From NCBI GenBank assembly GCA_022866885.1, contig JALHWS010000143.1:1-17387 (forward strand): 17,387 nt of DNA. Direction: 5' to 3'. Origin of the DNA: Candidatus Microgenomates bacterium. GTDB lineage: Bacteria > Patescibacteriota > Microgenomatia > 2-02-FULL-39-11. The translations under genes were made by a program, and so were the position numbers. The notes under the pieces were generated by a model, which saw nothing but the letters and a program-made list of their open reading frames with translations, ran no database searches and was not told where the DNA came from. Positions 1 to 5,798 of the stretch are shown here, one piece after another (positions within the stretch are counted from its first letter, which is position 1; each line of letters opens with the position of its first letter).

Positions 1-64
1 ATATTAAACCTTCTATCGACATATTTATATGATAATACTAAACATCGTGAAAATCAACACATGA

Positions 65-70
65 TATAAT
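65..70 (+). promoter_or_regulatory. Candidate -10 box of the first orphan gene
   Basis: A perfect TATAAT ends 9 nt before the ATG at 80. A transcript starting about 7 nt downstream of the box would be leaderless or nearly so. No convincing -35 hexamer sits at the usual distance and there is no Shine-Dalgarno sequence. In AT-rich DNA a TATAAT can occur by chance, so this is tentative. Confidence 0.4.
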
Positions 71-79
71 CTATGATAT

Positions 80-1186
80 ATGGGTAATGAAGAAGGCGGA
101 CTCGGGAAATTCGCCCAAACCATTGCTGTTGCAGCCGGACACAAGATGAACCGCTTCCGCGACTGCGGATTATTTCCCAAAATGTTTGATACTGCGGTAA
201 AAGCCAAGGACCGGCTGGATACGGAGATTGAAAGGAAGGAAAATGAATTTGCCGGACTAGTTCTGGATGCCTGTCTGGATATCGGTCAGCAACCTTGTGC
301 GCAATTGTTTAAAGACAGGCCTCCAAAACCGTACGGGACTGATAAACTTTTGGAGTATGACGTATCCACAAAGCATATCCCCCTTAAATTTGAAGGAGAA
401 GGAGGAAGAATAAGGCAGTCATATCCGACAATTGAATCTCTGGATGAAGGATATAGATTCAAAGTCGACGTTGATTACCGGACAGGAAAAGAAGGCACAA
501 AAGCAGCTTTAAAAGATCCGCTTGAGCTGATTAGGGATTTCCGGAACGGAAAAACAGAAGGAATATATAAAATAACCGTCAGATTGGAAGCTTCCCAAGT
601 TGTTTCCCCGGTTCCGGTTGAGCAAAAAAGGGGTCACGATGACAGATTACAGTGGGCTGATGAATACCAAATTGAAATTATGCCTACACCTCCAAGGAGA
701 GAGGGGGTAGCGGATAATCTTTTTCGTGTTGAGGTATTTTCCAGAGATGAACATAAATCTTTATTTTCCATCCGTCAATTTGCCCCCTACGGTTATCAGG
801 ATAAGTATAGGGATATATTAATGCAGATACAGGGACAAGAGGACGGCAGTATCCGGGCAGTGGAAGAACCGCAAATTCCCGAACCGAGAATAAAATCCCC
901 AATAAAGGAAGTAATGGATGAAGCCAAAAGGGAAGGCATGATGGATATTGAGGAATTTGAGAAAAGGTATGGTTATGGAAGTGATGATGATAAAGCCTGG
1001 CATGCGCTTGCAGATCTTCAAATTTCCGGTATTCCTAAGGCAAGAGAGAGGATTGGTCTTGTACAAAGAGCCGACATGTTTTTGCAGCAGTTTTTAGAAA
1101 GAGTGAAAAACGGCCCGAAAAATCTAAGTCAAACAGTATATATCCCTTTTACCCCTCCCGATCGAGATCCGGTAGAACCAAAGTAG
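80..1186 (+). CDS. Hypothetical protein, 368 aa, unrecognised
   Basis: I do not recognise this protein. It is soluble-looking, with no signal peptide or membrane segment. Residues 10-60 look helical and charged. The middle (about 95-240) alternates short hydrophobic beta-like stretches with charged loops and includes a proline-rich turn around the PTPP at about 202-205. Residues about 270-345 are strongly helical and acidic, with an EEFEKRYGYGSDDD segment, and the last 20 residues are proline-rich and probably disordered. The ATG at 80 is the first in frame and follows a TATAAT box, so I kept it. The gene converges on the next one with an 18 bp gap. Its codon usage resembles the rest of the window, so it is probably real but lineage-restricted. 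Confidence 0.75.
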   Translation: MGNEEGGLGKFAQTIAVAAGHKMNRFRDCGLFPKMFDTAVKAKDRLDTEIERKENEFAGLVLDACLDIGQQPCAQLFKDRPPKPYGTDKLLEYDVSTKHIPLKFEGEGGRIRQSYPTIESLDEGYRFKVDVDYRTGKEGTKAALKDPLELIRDFRNGKTEGIYKITVRLEASQVVSPVPVEQKRGHDDRLQWADEYQIEIMPTPPRREGVADNLFRVEVFSRDEHKSLFSIRQFAPYGYQDKYRDILMQIQGQEDGSIRAVEEPQIPEPRIKSPIKEVMDEAKREGMMDIEEFEKRYGYGSDDDKAWHALADLQISGIPKARERIGLVQRADMFLQQFLERVKNGPKNLSQTVYIPFTPPDRDPVEPK

Positions 1187-1191
1187 ATTCA

Positions 1192-1211
1192 GGGAGAATA
1201 AATATTATCCC
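1192..1211. terminator. Imperfect hairpin between convergent genes
   Basis: GGGAGAATA and TATTATCCC form a stem with one mismatch around a 2-base loop. It lies between the stop at 1186 and the convergent neighbour and slightly overlaps the neighbour's 3' end. It could act as a bidirectional terminator, but there is no clean U-tract and the loop is too tight without opening the stem. Confidence 0.25.
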
Positions 1212-2071
1212 CAAATCTTTTTATTTCCGGGGGTGCCCGGAGCAATGTCCGCCCACTCCAGCCTGGGGGGATTTTGGGGGTCCTCATACCGAGGAGGAGT
1301 TCCTAAAAGAGGTAATTGGAATATACCCATTTCCGGATCTTGAGTATCGTCTATATCAACGAATCCGCTTTTAAAAAATACAGAAAAATGTCTCCATGCA
1401 TGCCTTAATTTGTCAGCTTCTTCCGGACCGATAATCTTTTCAAGAGCCGGCTGGGACAGTTCTTCTCTTAGTTCAAACCAAATTTGTTCAACTCTTTTTT
1501 TCATTTGTCTATCCCAACTGTTCTGAAAGCTCGACGGCAATTTCTTAGCATAATACTCAACCGGCTTATCCCTGGTAAGAATAGGTTTTTTATAATCCCC
1601 TATCTTGCTTTTTAGTCGGAGATCAGCCAATAATTCCAATCCTACTTCTTTTTCTGACAGATCCGGACAGATTATACCCAGACTTTCCTTGCCATCAAAC
1701 AGCATAATGATTTTTGCCCCTTTTAATCCCTGCTTCAAAGGTCCTTCTGCCGGAAGTTCAAAAACATATCCTCTATATTGCATCCCGTCAAACTGGTTAT
1801 CGGTATGAGAGCGCCTTATATCTAACCAATCTTCTGCAACATGAGGAAACCTATTCATTGACCCTGATGAGTATCTATATTCAGCGGTATGAATTCCCAA
1901 CCACATTTTTACAGCATCGGATAATCCTTCTCCCTTTTTAAACCTGACCATATCAGTAATTCTGTAACGGGGAAGCTGAGCAGAAGGCTCCGGACACCCC
2001 GGACGGTCTGCTCCGGTGACCGGTGGTTTTATAGGTTCGTACCCGCCAGGTAGTTCCATTCCATCAGGCAT
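1205..2071 (-). CDS. Hypothetical protein, 288 aa, unrecognised
   Basis: No family is recognised. The first 35 residues are rich in Pro and Gly and look disordered, as do the last 35 (PPRYEDPQNPPRLEW and following). Between them is a plausible folded core. It has beta-like strands around 100-135 (YRGYVFELP, AKIIMLFDG, LGIICPDLS) and a helical half at about 170-235 with a basic/acidic helix (RQMKKRVEQIWFELREEL). There is no signal peptide or transmembrane segment. The ATG at 2071 is the first in frame, with an AT-rich upstream region containing a TATTAT box (2085-2080, minus) only 8 nt away. The gene is convergent with the preceding orphan and divergent from the next. It shows no obvious similarity to either. 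Confidence 0.72.
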   Translation of the reverse strand: MPDGMELPGGYEPIKPPVTGADRPGCPEPSAQLPRYRITDMVRFKKGEGLSDAVKMWLGIHTAEYRYSSGSMNRFPHVAEDWLDIRRSHTDNQFDGMQYRGYVFELPAEGPLKQGLKGAKIIMLFDGKESLGIICPDLSEKEVGLELLADLRLKSKIGDYKKPILTRDKPVEYYAKKLPSSFQNSWDRQMKKRVEQIWFELREELSQPALEKIIGPEEADKLRHAWRHFSVFFKSGFVDIDDTQDPEMGIFQLPLLGTPPRYEDPQNPPRLEWADIAPGTPGNKKIWG

Positions 2072-2322
2072 AATTGAAAATAATATTTATTAATACAATA
2101 ACGTTAATAAATTATATAATAAACCTATTTTATTATAAATCTTCAAAATACTTTTCCGTAATGACTCTGAACCAGTACAACCGTCCCTAAGTCTATACTT
2201 TGTCTATATAAAGCCCTAGGTCCCTTACATAGATAGCTTAAATATGGGATAATAGAGCTTGACTTTGGTTGAAAAAGACGGATAAAATAGAGATATTATT
2301 TAAGTTTTCCAAAATATAATAT
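2072..2322. promoter_or_regulatory. Divergent intergenic region with candidate promoters
   Basis: This 251 bp AT-rich gap separates two divergent orphan genes. On the plus strand TTGACT (2259-2264), an 18 nt spacer and TAAAAT (2283-2288) make a reasonable promoter for the gene at 2323. A second TATAAT (2315-2320) lies only 2 nt from that ATG, too close to serve it unless translation starts further in. On the minus strand TATTAT at 2085-2080 may serve the gene starting at 2071. I see no tRNA or small ORF here. Confidence 0.4.
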
Positions 2323-2985
2323 ATGGGTATCGATGCACTTCATCTACCAAACGCATCGGGTGATGCTGTAGCCAACGAGACTGCCACAGAGCAAACTCGC
2401 GCGTTAGATGAAGTATTAGATAAATACCCGGATATAAATGTTATAAGGGCTGTACCATGGGGAAACATCAGGGTATATAAAAGACTTCCTGCTGGCAGAG
2501 AAAGAGTAGTACTCGTAACTTTAACAAAAGAAGAGGAAAAACAAGTCCTTTATGATGTCCATCTTGCCGCTTATATAACCGATCCAAAAACGGATACACC
2601 AGATACAGAACATAATTATACCCATCTCCATCTAAGGCCGCAGAAAGACGGTTCGGCAACAGTACTGACAGTTGAAACTGAGCAGTCTGATTTGCCCCCG
2701 GATGAGCTGATTAGCCAATCGCAACAAGGCCTAGAAATATTCGAGGCTCTTCTTCATGTTGATACTTCCCATGAATTATTAAGAAGAACTAGGTATACTC
2801 CAAGAGTATCTGACTCTTTTGGACAAAATACCAGACCTGCTCCAGCAGATATATCACCGGCATTACTTTTACGTCAGGTAGGAGAACACAGCCAACCAAG
2901 TTTCAGTCCTGAATATGGATATAAATATATGATGAACGTTCTGGCTCTTCCCCATTTAAACCCAAACCCGACTCTAGCACCCTGA
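2323..2985 (+). CDS. Hypothetical protein, 220 aa, unrecognised
   Basis: I do not recognise this family. The N-terminal 30 residues look flexible. Residues about 32-130 have an alternating pattern suggesting a beta-rich fold (INVIRAVPWGNIRVYKRL, RVVLVTLT, VLYDVHLAAYIT, YTHLHLRP, ATVLTVETE). Residues 133-160 form an amphipathic helix (DELISQSQQGLEIFEALLHV). The C-terminal 50 residues are low in structure-forming residues. There is no membrane segment or signal peptide. A promoter-like TTGACT/TAAAAT pair lies upstream, and an AT-only hairpin (2986-3007) follows directly after the TGA stop. The function is unknown. It may be a small cytoplasmic protein specific to the lineage. Confidence 0.7.
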   Translation: MGIDALHLPNASGDAVANETATEQTRALDEVLDKYPDINVIRAVPWGNIRVYKRLPAGRERVVLVTLTKEEEKQVLYDVHLAAYITDPKTDTPDTEHNYTHLHLRPQKDGSATVLTVETEQSDLPPDELISQSQQGLEIFEALLHVDTSHELLRRTRYTPRVSDSFGQNTRPAPADISPALLLRQVGEHSQPSFSPEYGYKYMMNVLALPHLNPNPTLAP

Positions 2986-3007
2986 ATTATTTTATTGAAA
3001 AAATAAT
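2986..3007 (+). terminator. AT-only hairpin after orphan gene
   Basis: ATTATTTT (2986-2993) and AAAATAAT (3000-3007) pair perfectly around a 6-base loop, immediately after the stop codon at 2983-2985. The position suits a terminator, but the stem has no G-C pairs and there is no strong U-tract after it. It is weak as an intrinsic terminator. Confidence 0.25.
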
Positions 3008-3090
3008 CTAAAGGGAGTGACTTTAAAACAATCCTTTAATTATGAGAATATGAATCGAATATTTCCGGCGTGGGTAAAAATGTGACCCAA

Positions 3091-3213
3091 TTACAAAATC
3101 CAGCTTAAACCGAGAATGGCGATAGCTAGAATACCCAATCTTTTCCCCCATTTCAGCAGAAATTCTTTGGTGGCTTCACTTTCTTGGGAAGGCTAATCTT
3201 GCTCTTTACCCAT
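3091..3213 (-). pseudogene. Tiny membrane-protein ORF with an in-frame TAG
   Basis: The ATG at 3213-3211 overlaps the last codons of the epimerase gene in another frame. It reads MGKEQD, then TAG (3195-3193), and stays open in the same frame for 33 more codons to a TAA at 3093-3091. The downstream part, PSQESEATKEFLLKWGKR followed by LGILAIAILGLSWIL, looks like a genuine small single-pass membrane protein: polar helix, basic residues, then one hydrophobic helix. No ATG in frame follows the TAG. It is either a translationally coupled small gene broken by one substitution (CAG to TAG would do it), a readthrough case, or chance. The coherent topology and the overlap with the upstream stop argue against chance. 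Confidence 0.4.
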
Positions 3214-3907
3214 AAGGTAAATTTTCCAGCTTCTCAATCGCCTCTTTGATATCCGGAGAATTGAAAATGTAGGAATTGGAGTTTATCCTGGTGGCGCCAG
3301 CGGCAACTACTTTGGCGGCATTTTCAGGCGTCATGGCGCCGTCAACGGCTATCGGGATTTCCAAATCTATTTCGCGGATTTTCCTGATTTTTTCAACCGT
3401 ATCTTCGCGGAAAGGCCGGCCGGAAAAACCGGCCTCGATGGCCATGACCAACACCGCGTCAATGTCATCCAGATATTTATGGATTGCTTCCCAACTGGTT
3501 GGACCATCAATGGCCAGACCGATCTCCACATCCAAGCGGTTGCACTCTTCAATATATTCTTCCACCTTCTCCCCTTCCACATGGGCAAAAAACCTTTTGA
3601 ATCCGCTTTTGGCAAAAGGCTCAATATATTTCAGGGGATCTTTCACCATCAGGTGAAGCTCAAAGTTGACCGATAGGTCATGCCGGACTTGATCCGGCAT
3701 CCCCTTAGATCCTGAAACAAGTTCAGGATGACACATATGCTTAATAAGAGGCATAAATGGTTGCGGATCAAGAAAAGTGGTGTTGGGAACCAGTGTCCCA
3801 TCCGCAAGGTCGATCTGCACCCAAGAAACCAAGCCTTCCACTAAACGGATTTTCTTTTCTATCTCGGGAAAATCTTTTTCCAAAATGGCAGGGATGACTT
3901 CGGCCAT
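3206..3907 (-). CDS. rpe: Ribulose-phosphate 3-epimerase-like TIM barrel protein
   Basis: Rpe interconverts D-ribulose 5-phosphate and D-xylulose 5-phosphate in the pentose phosphate pathway. The family signature is visible along the 233 residues: PAILEKDF at the N-terminus, QIDLADGTLVPN (31-42), ELHLMV (83-88), VLVMAIEAGFSG (152-163) and IAVDGAMTPENAAKVVAAGA (186-205). Of the four usual metal ligands, Asp33, His85 and Asp189 are kept. The first His is Gln31, since the usual motif is H-x-D-x-x-D-G. Residues about 58-78 are an insertion absent from typical Rpe, encoded by an interspersed palindromic repeat. The gene lies just upstream of a broken mini-ORF and 64 bp downstream of the four-helix-bundle gene, all on the minus strand. 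The fold assignment is firm; exact substrate is less certain given the insertion and the ligand change. Confidence 0.8.
   Translation of the reverse strand: MAEVIPAILEKDFPEIEKKIRLVEGLVSWVQIDLADGTLVPNTTFLDPQPFMPLIKHMCHPELVSGSKGMPDQVRHDLSVNFELHLMVKDPLKYIEPFAKSGFKRFFAHVEGEKVEEYIEECNRLDVEIGLAIDGPTSWEAIHKYLDDIDAVLVMAIEAGFSGRPFREDTVEKIRKIREIDLEIPIAVDGAMTPENAAKVVAAGATRINSNSYIFNSPDIKEAIEKLENLPYG
3675..3735 (-). repeat. Palindromic repeat inserted in frame in the epimerase gene
   Basis: The element has two perfect hairpins: ATGCCGGA/TCCGGCAT (3680-3687 and 3693-3700) and ATCCTGAA/TTCAGGAT (3709-3716 and 3722-3729). Each stem is 8 bp with a 5-base loop. In the reading frame of the epimerase it encodes a CHPELVSGSKGMPDQVRHD peptide. 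From general knowledge, this peptide pattern marks an interspersed palindromic repeat seen in many unrelated genomes. It sits between the strand carrying LVPN and the strand carrying the metal-binding HLM, probably in a surface loop. Confidence 0.8.
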
Positions 3908-3915
3908 ATATTAAT

Positions 3916-3971
3916 AAATTCAAATGACAAAATTCAAATATCAAATCAAGCTCAAAATCCAAAATTCAAAT
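3916..3971. repeat. Left inverted repeat flanking the four-helix-bundle gene
   Basis: This A-rich stretch is built from AATTCAAAT and TGACAAA words. Its first 16 bases, AAATTCAAATGACAAA (3916-3931), are a perfect inverted copy of 4340-4355 on the other side of the gene. It begins only 8 bp upstream of the epimerase start codon, so it may have displaced that gene's original promoter. Confidence 0.65.
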
Positions 3972-4340
3972 TTATTTTCTATTTATTGCTCCGAAAATCA
4001 GACTTAATTCATGAGCTTCTTTCCAGAGAAGGCGTGATTCTTTAATATGTTCAGGAGATGCTTCAACAATCATCCTTAACCAATGCATTGTTTCTTTAGC
4101 TTCCTTTTTACAGATTCCAATTTTGCATTTAAAATCTTTTTTTGAATCCGCTCCGTTTGCTTCCATATAATTGGCGCCAATACTGGTCCCGCTTCTTATT
4201 AACTGATTAATAATCGGCTTAGTAATAACATTTAAGGGAAGAAGCTTGCAGAATTTAATGATTTGTCGTCCGTATAAGGCAGTTCTTTCTTCAAGATCAA
4301 ATGTTTTTGTAGTTTGTGTTATTTGAATTTGATTTGTCAT
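3972..4340 (-). CDS. Four-helix-bundle protein, S23/23S rRNA intervening-sequence family
   Basis: The 122 residues match the four-helix-bundle family first found encoded in intervening sequences of 23S rRNA (TIGR02436-like). The recognisable core is LYGRQIIKFCKLLP, then LIRSGTSIGANYMEANGADSKKDF (about 48-71), KEAKETMHWLRMI and an ending of SRLLWKEAHELSLIFGAI. Members form pentameric bundles of unknown function and occur as free genes in CPR genomes. The start codon (4340-4338) lies inside the right arm of a pair of inverted AAATTCAAATGACAAA repeats, so the repeat supplies the first codons. The gene plus repeats looks like a discrete inserted cassette between the epimerase and the sensor gene. 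No transposase is present, so any mobility must come from elsewhere. Confidence 0.88.
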   Translation of the reverse strand: MTNQIQITQTTKTFDLEERTALYGRQIIKFCKLLPLNVITKPIINQLIRSGTSIGANYMEANGADSKKDFKCKIGICKKEAKETMHWLRMIVEASPEHIKESRLLWKEAHELSLIFGAINRK

Positions 4341-4366
4341 TTGTCATTTGAATTTTGAATTTTTTA
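4318..4366. repeat. Right inverted repeat flanking the four-helix-bundle gene
   Basis: The segment carries two TTTGTCAT copies and TTTGAATTT words. Positions 4340-4355 are the exact reverse complement of 3916-3931. It contains the start codon of the four-helix-bundle gene and part of the divergent promoter for the sensor gene. Confidence 0.65.
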
Positions 4367-4373
4367 TAGTATA
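4341..4373. promoter_or_regulatory. Candidate divergent promoters
   Basis: On the plus strand TTGTCA (4341-4346), an 18 nt spacer and TATAGT (4365-4370) could drive the sensor gene. On the minus strand TATACT (4373-4368) lies 27 nt from the four-helix-bundle start. The plus -35 is inside the inverted repeat, so the cassette may donate a promoter to its neighbour. Confidence 0.35.
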
Positions 4374-4405
4374 TCCTTTCTTCCTCTTGAAAAGCAACTA
4401 TTTTT

Positions 4406-5389
4406 ATGACCATAATAGAAATAACTATTATGACTAAACACCGAAAATTGAAAATTAAACTCCTGATTGTCTATCTTATTTCTATTTTACCTTTCCTCAT
4501 CTTCATTTTTTACCTTTTTGACCTCTGGCATGACACACTAAGAATTCAGGCGCTTAGAGAAAATACAGATTTCGCCAAACTGGCAGCAGAATACGTCAAA
4601 GAAAGTTTTCAGGTAGGACAAATTACCTCTGATATTATCGCCCAAAATAATTTGTATGACGTTATCGTGAAGGATAAGGAAAACGGCCGCCTGATTTTGA
4701 AAGATATCATTGCTAAATTACCGAGCGTCAACAGTATCAATATCATGAATCTTGACGGCTCTTCACTGGCGTTCAGCTTTGACAATCCCAAGCGGGAGGA
4801 AGAAATAAATATTCAAACCAAACCTTATTTTCAACAGGCATTAAATACCAAGAAGACCGCCCTTTCCACAGTTATTATCAGCTCTTTTTCGGGTAAAAGG
4901 TTGATTATCACCGCCGTACCCCTATTAAGAAATAATGAAACAGTAGCGATAATCACTGCCACTATTGATCTGGAATACCTGAAAAAAGTTACCGAGAATG
5001 TTTTGGAAAAGAAGAAACACAGTGACGGGAAAAATACTCTTATGCTTCTGGACGATAAAGGTCAAATTGCTTTTATTACCAACCAGGAATTCCTGAAAGA
5101 GGAGGAGCTTGGTCTTTTGTCTGATACACCCTATTTCCGGGAAGCAAGCAAAGGGAAGACTTCTCCTATCGAGAACCAGCTTCTCCCAATTGTCAATACG
5201 AGAGTAAACGGGGTAAGCGTCCCGGTCGACCATCAGGGATGGGTCATCCTGCGCGTGGTACCGGTAGAAGAATTATTTGCCCCTCTATTTATGGTACAAA
5301 ATATGATTTGGCTGATTATTGCTTCCGGACTCTTCTTTGCGGGAGGCCTTTTCTCCTTTTACCTGCGAAAAATAAGGATTGTCTATTGA
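4406..5389 (+). CDS. Membrane-anchored double-Cache sensor protein lacking an output domain
   Basis: Cache domains are extracytoplasmic ligand-binding sensors usually fused to kinases, cyclases or chemoreceptors. Here residues about 19-40 form a first transmembrane helix. A dCache_1-like domain follows at about 45-290, with the typical PYFQQAL and ITAVPLLRNNETVAIITATIDLEYL segments, then a second membrane-distal half with LDDKGQIAF and a PYFREA echo. Residues about 295-318 form a second transmembrane helix. The protein stops nine or so residues later, after YLRKIRIVY. There is no HAMP, PAS, kinase or GGDEF domain, and none is coded in the 400 bp downstream. A palindromic repeat starts within 10 bp of the stop. 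It may be a truncated sensor kinase or a sensor working through a partner. The second ATG (4430) would remove eight residues and is an equally good start. Confidence 0.8.
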   Translation: MTIIEITIMTKHRKLKIKLLIVYLISILPFLIFIFYLFDLWHDTLRIQALRENTDFAKLAAEYVKESFQVGQITSDIIAQNNLYDVIVKDKENGRLILKDIIAKLPSVNSINIMNLDGSSLAFSFDNPKREEEINIQTKPYFQQALNTKKTALSTVIISSFSGKRLIITAVPLLRNNETVAIITATIDLEYLKKVTENVLEKKKHSDGKNTLMLLDDKGQIAFITNQEFLKEEELGLLSDTPYFREASKGKTSPIENQLLPIVNTRVNGVSVPVDHQGWVILRVVPVEELFAPLFMVQNMIWLIIASGLFFAGGLFSFYLRKIRIVY

Positions 5390-5395
5390 GTTCGT

Positions 5396-5520
5396 GTCAT
5401 TGCGAGGATCCTGAGCTTGTCGAAGGAGCCGTGGCAATCTCTTCCAACTAACGAGAGTAAGAAGATCCCTCCACTCCCCACAAACGTGTAAACCGCCTGT
5501 GGTTGGTCGGGATGACGCTT
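5396..5520. repeat. Interspersed palindromic repeat, partly degenerate
   Basis: The stretch begins TCATTGCGAGGATCCTGAGC, continues through CTTGTCGAAGGAGC and GTGGCAATCTC, and ends with GATCCCTCCACTCC and GGTCGGGATGACGC. ATTGCGAGG-type starts paired with GGCAATCTC ends are a common interspersed repeat in many bacterial genomes. The match here is by general recognition. It lies in the gap after the sensor gene and could act as an mRNA 3'-end structure or be a mobile REP-like unit. Confidence 0.6.
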
Positions 5521-5614
5521 AACGTAGTATATTAATCCCTCAAGCCCTCTTTACTGAACAATAAACTTCTCTTATTTTCCCCCATATTTTTTTACGCTTA
5601 TTTCTTATAAACAC

Positions 5615-5722
5615 TTGACAATATATTTATATATATACTACATTAATAATAAAGCGATCAAATCTATGCATATACAAATCTATACATGGCTAGCCTTAAA
5701 TAGAGATACAAAGCTATACATA
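5615..5722 (+). promoter_or_regulatory. Promoter and three CTATRCAT boxes upstream of the giant collagen gene
   Basis: TTGACA (5615-5620) is followed 23 nt later by TAATAAT (5644-5650); the true -10 is probably the TACATT at 5639-5644 (18 nt spacer). Downstream lie CTATGCAT (5664-5671), CTATACAT (5680-5687) and CTATACAT (5714-5721). The TTGACA-N23-TAATAAT arrangement and the 16 nt start-to-start spacing of the first two boxes recur upstream of the second collagen gene. That marks the boxes as likely operators located just after the transcription start. Confidence 0.6.
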
Positions 5723-5736
5723 TATAAAAAGCGGAA

Positions 5737-5793
5737 AGCGTTTAGCGTGAAGCGTTAAGTGAAATAATTTCTTTACGCTTTACCCTTTACACT
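5737..5793 (+). repeat. Inverted tandem heptamers forming a leader hairpin
   Basis: Heptamers AGCGTTT, AGCGTGA, AGCGTTA and AGTGAAA (5737-5764) face CTTTACG, CTTTACC and CTTTACA (5771-5791). The two 23-base arms (5737-5759 and 5771-5793) match at 17 of 23 positions around an 11-base loop. The structure ends 5 bp before the ATG of the giant collagen gene and would cover its ribosome-binding region. It resembles repeats common between genes in CPR genomes, but its position suggests an effect on translation. Confidence 0.6.
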
Positions 5794-5798
5794 AATCA

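Noticed and set aside
2160..2240. Possible tRNA or small RNA in the divergent intergenic region
   Set aside because: No cloverleaf, anticodon arm or CCA end could be drawn; the segment has only promoter-like AT-rich words.
3193..3195. Evidence that TAG is recoded in this organism
   Set aside because: One in-frame TAG in a tiny uncertain ORF is not enough. Several genes end in TAG in normal fashion, for example the giant collagen gene at 11955-11957 and the first orphan gene at 1184-1186.
5390..5451. Continuation of the sensor protein into a short frame encoding HCEDPELVEGAVAISSN
   Set aside because: That peptide is the usual translation of an interspersed palindromic repeat and is in a different frame from the sensor gene.
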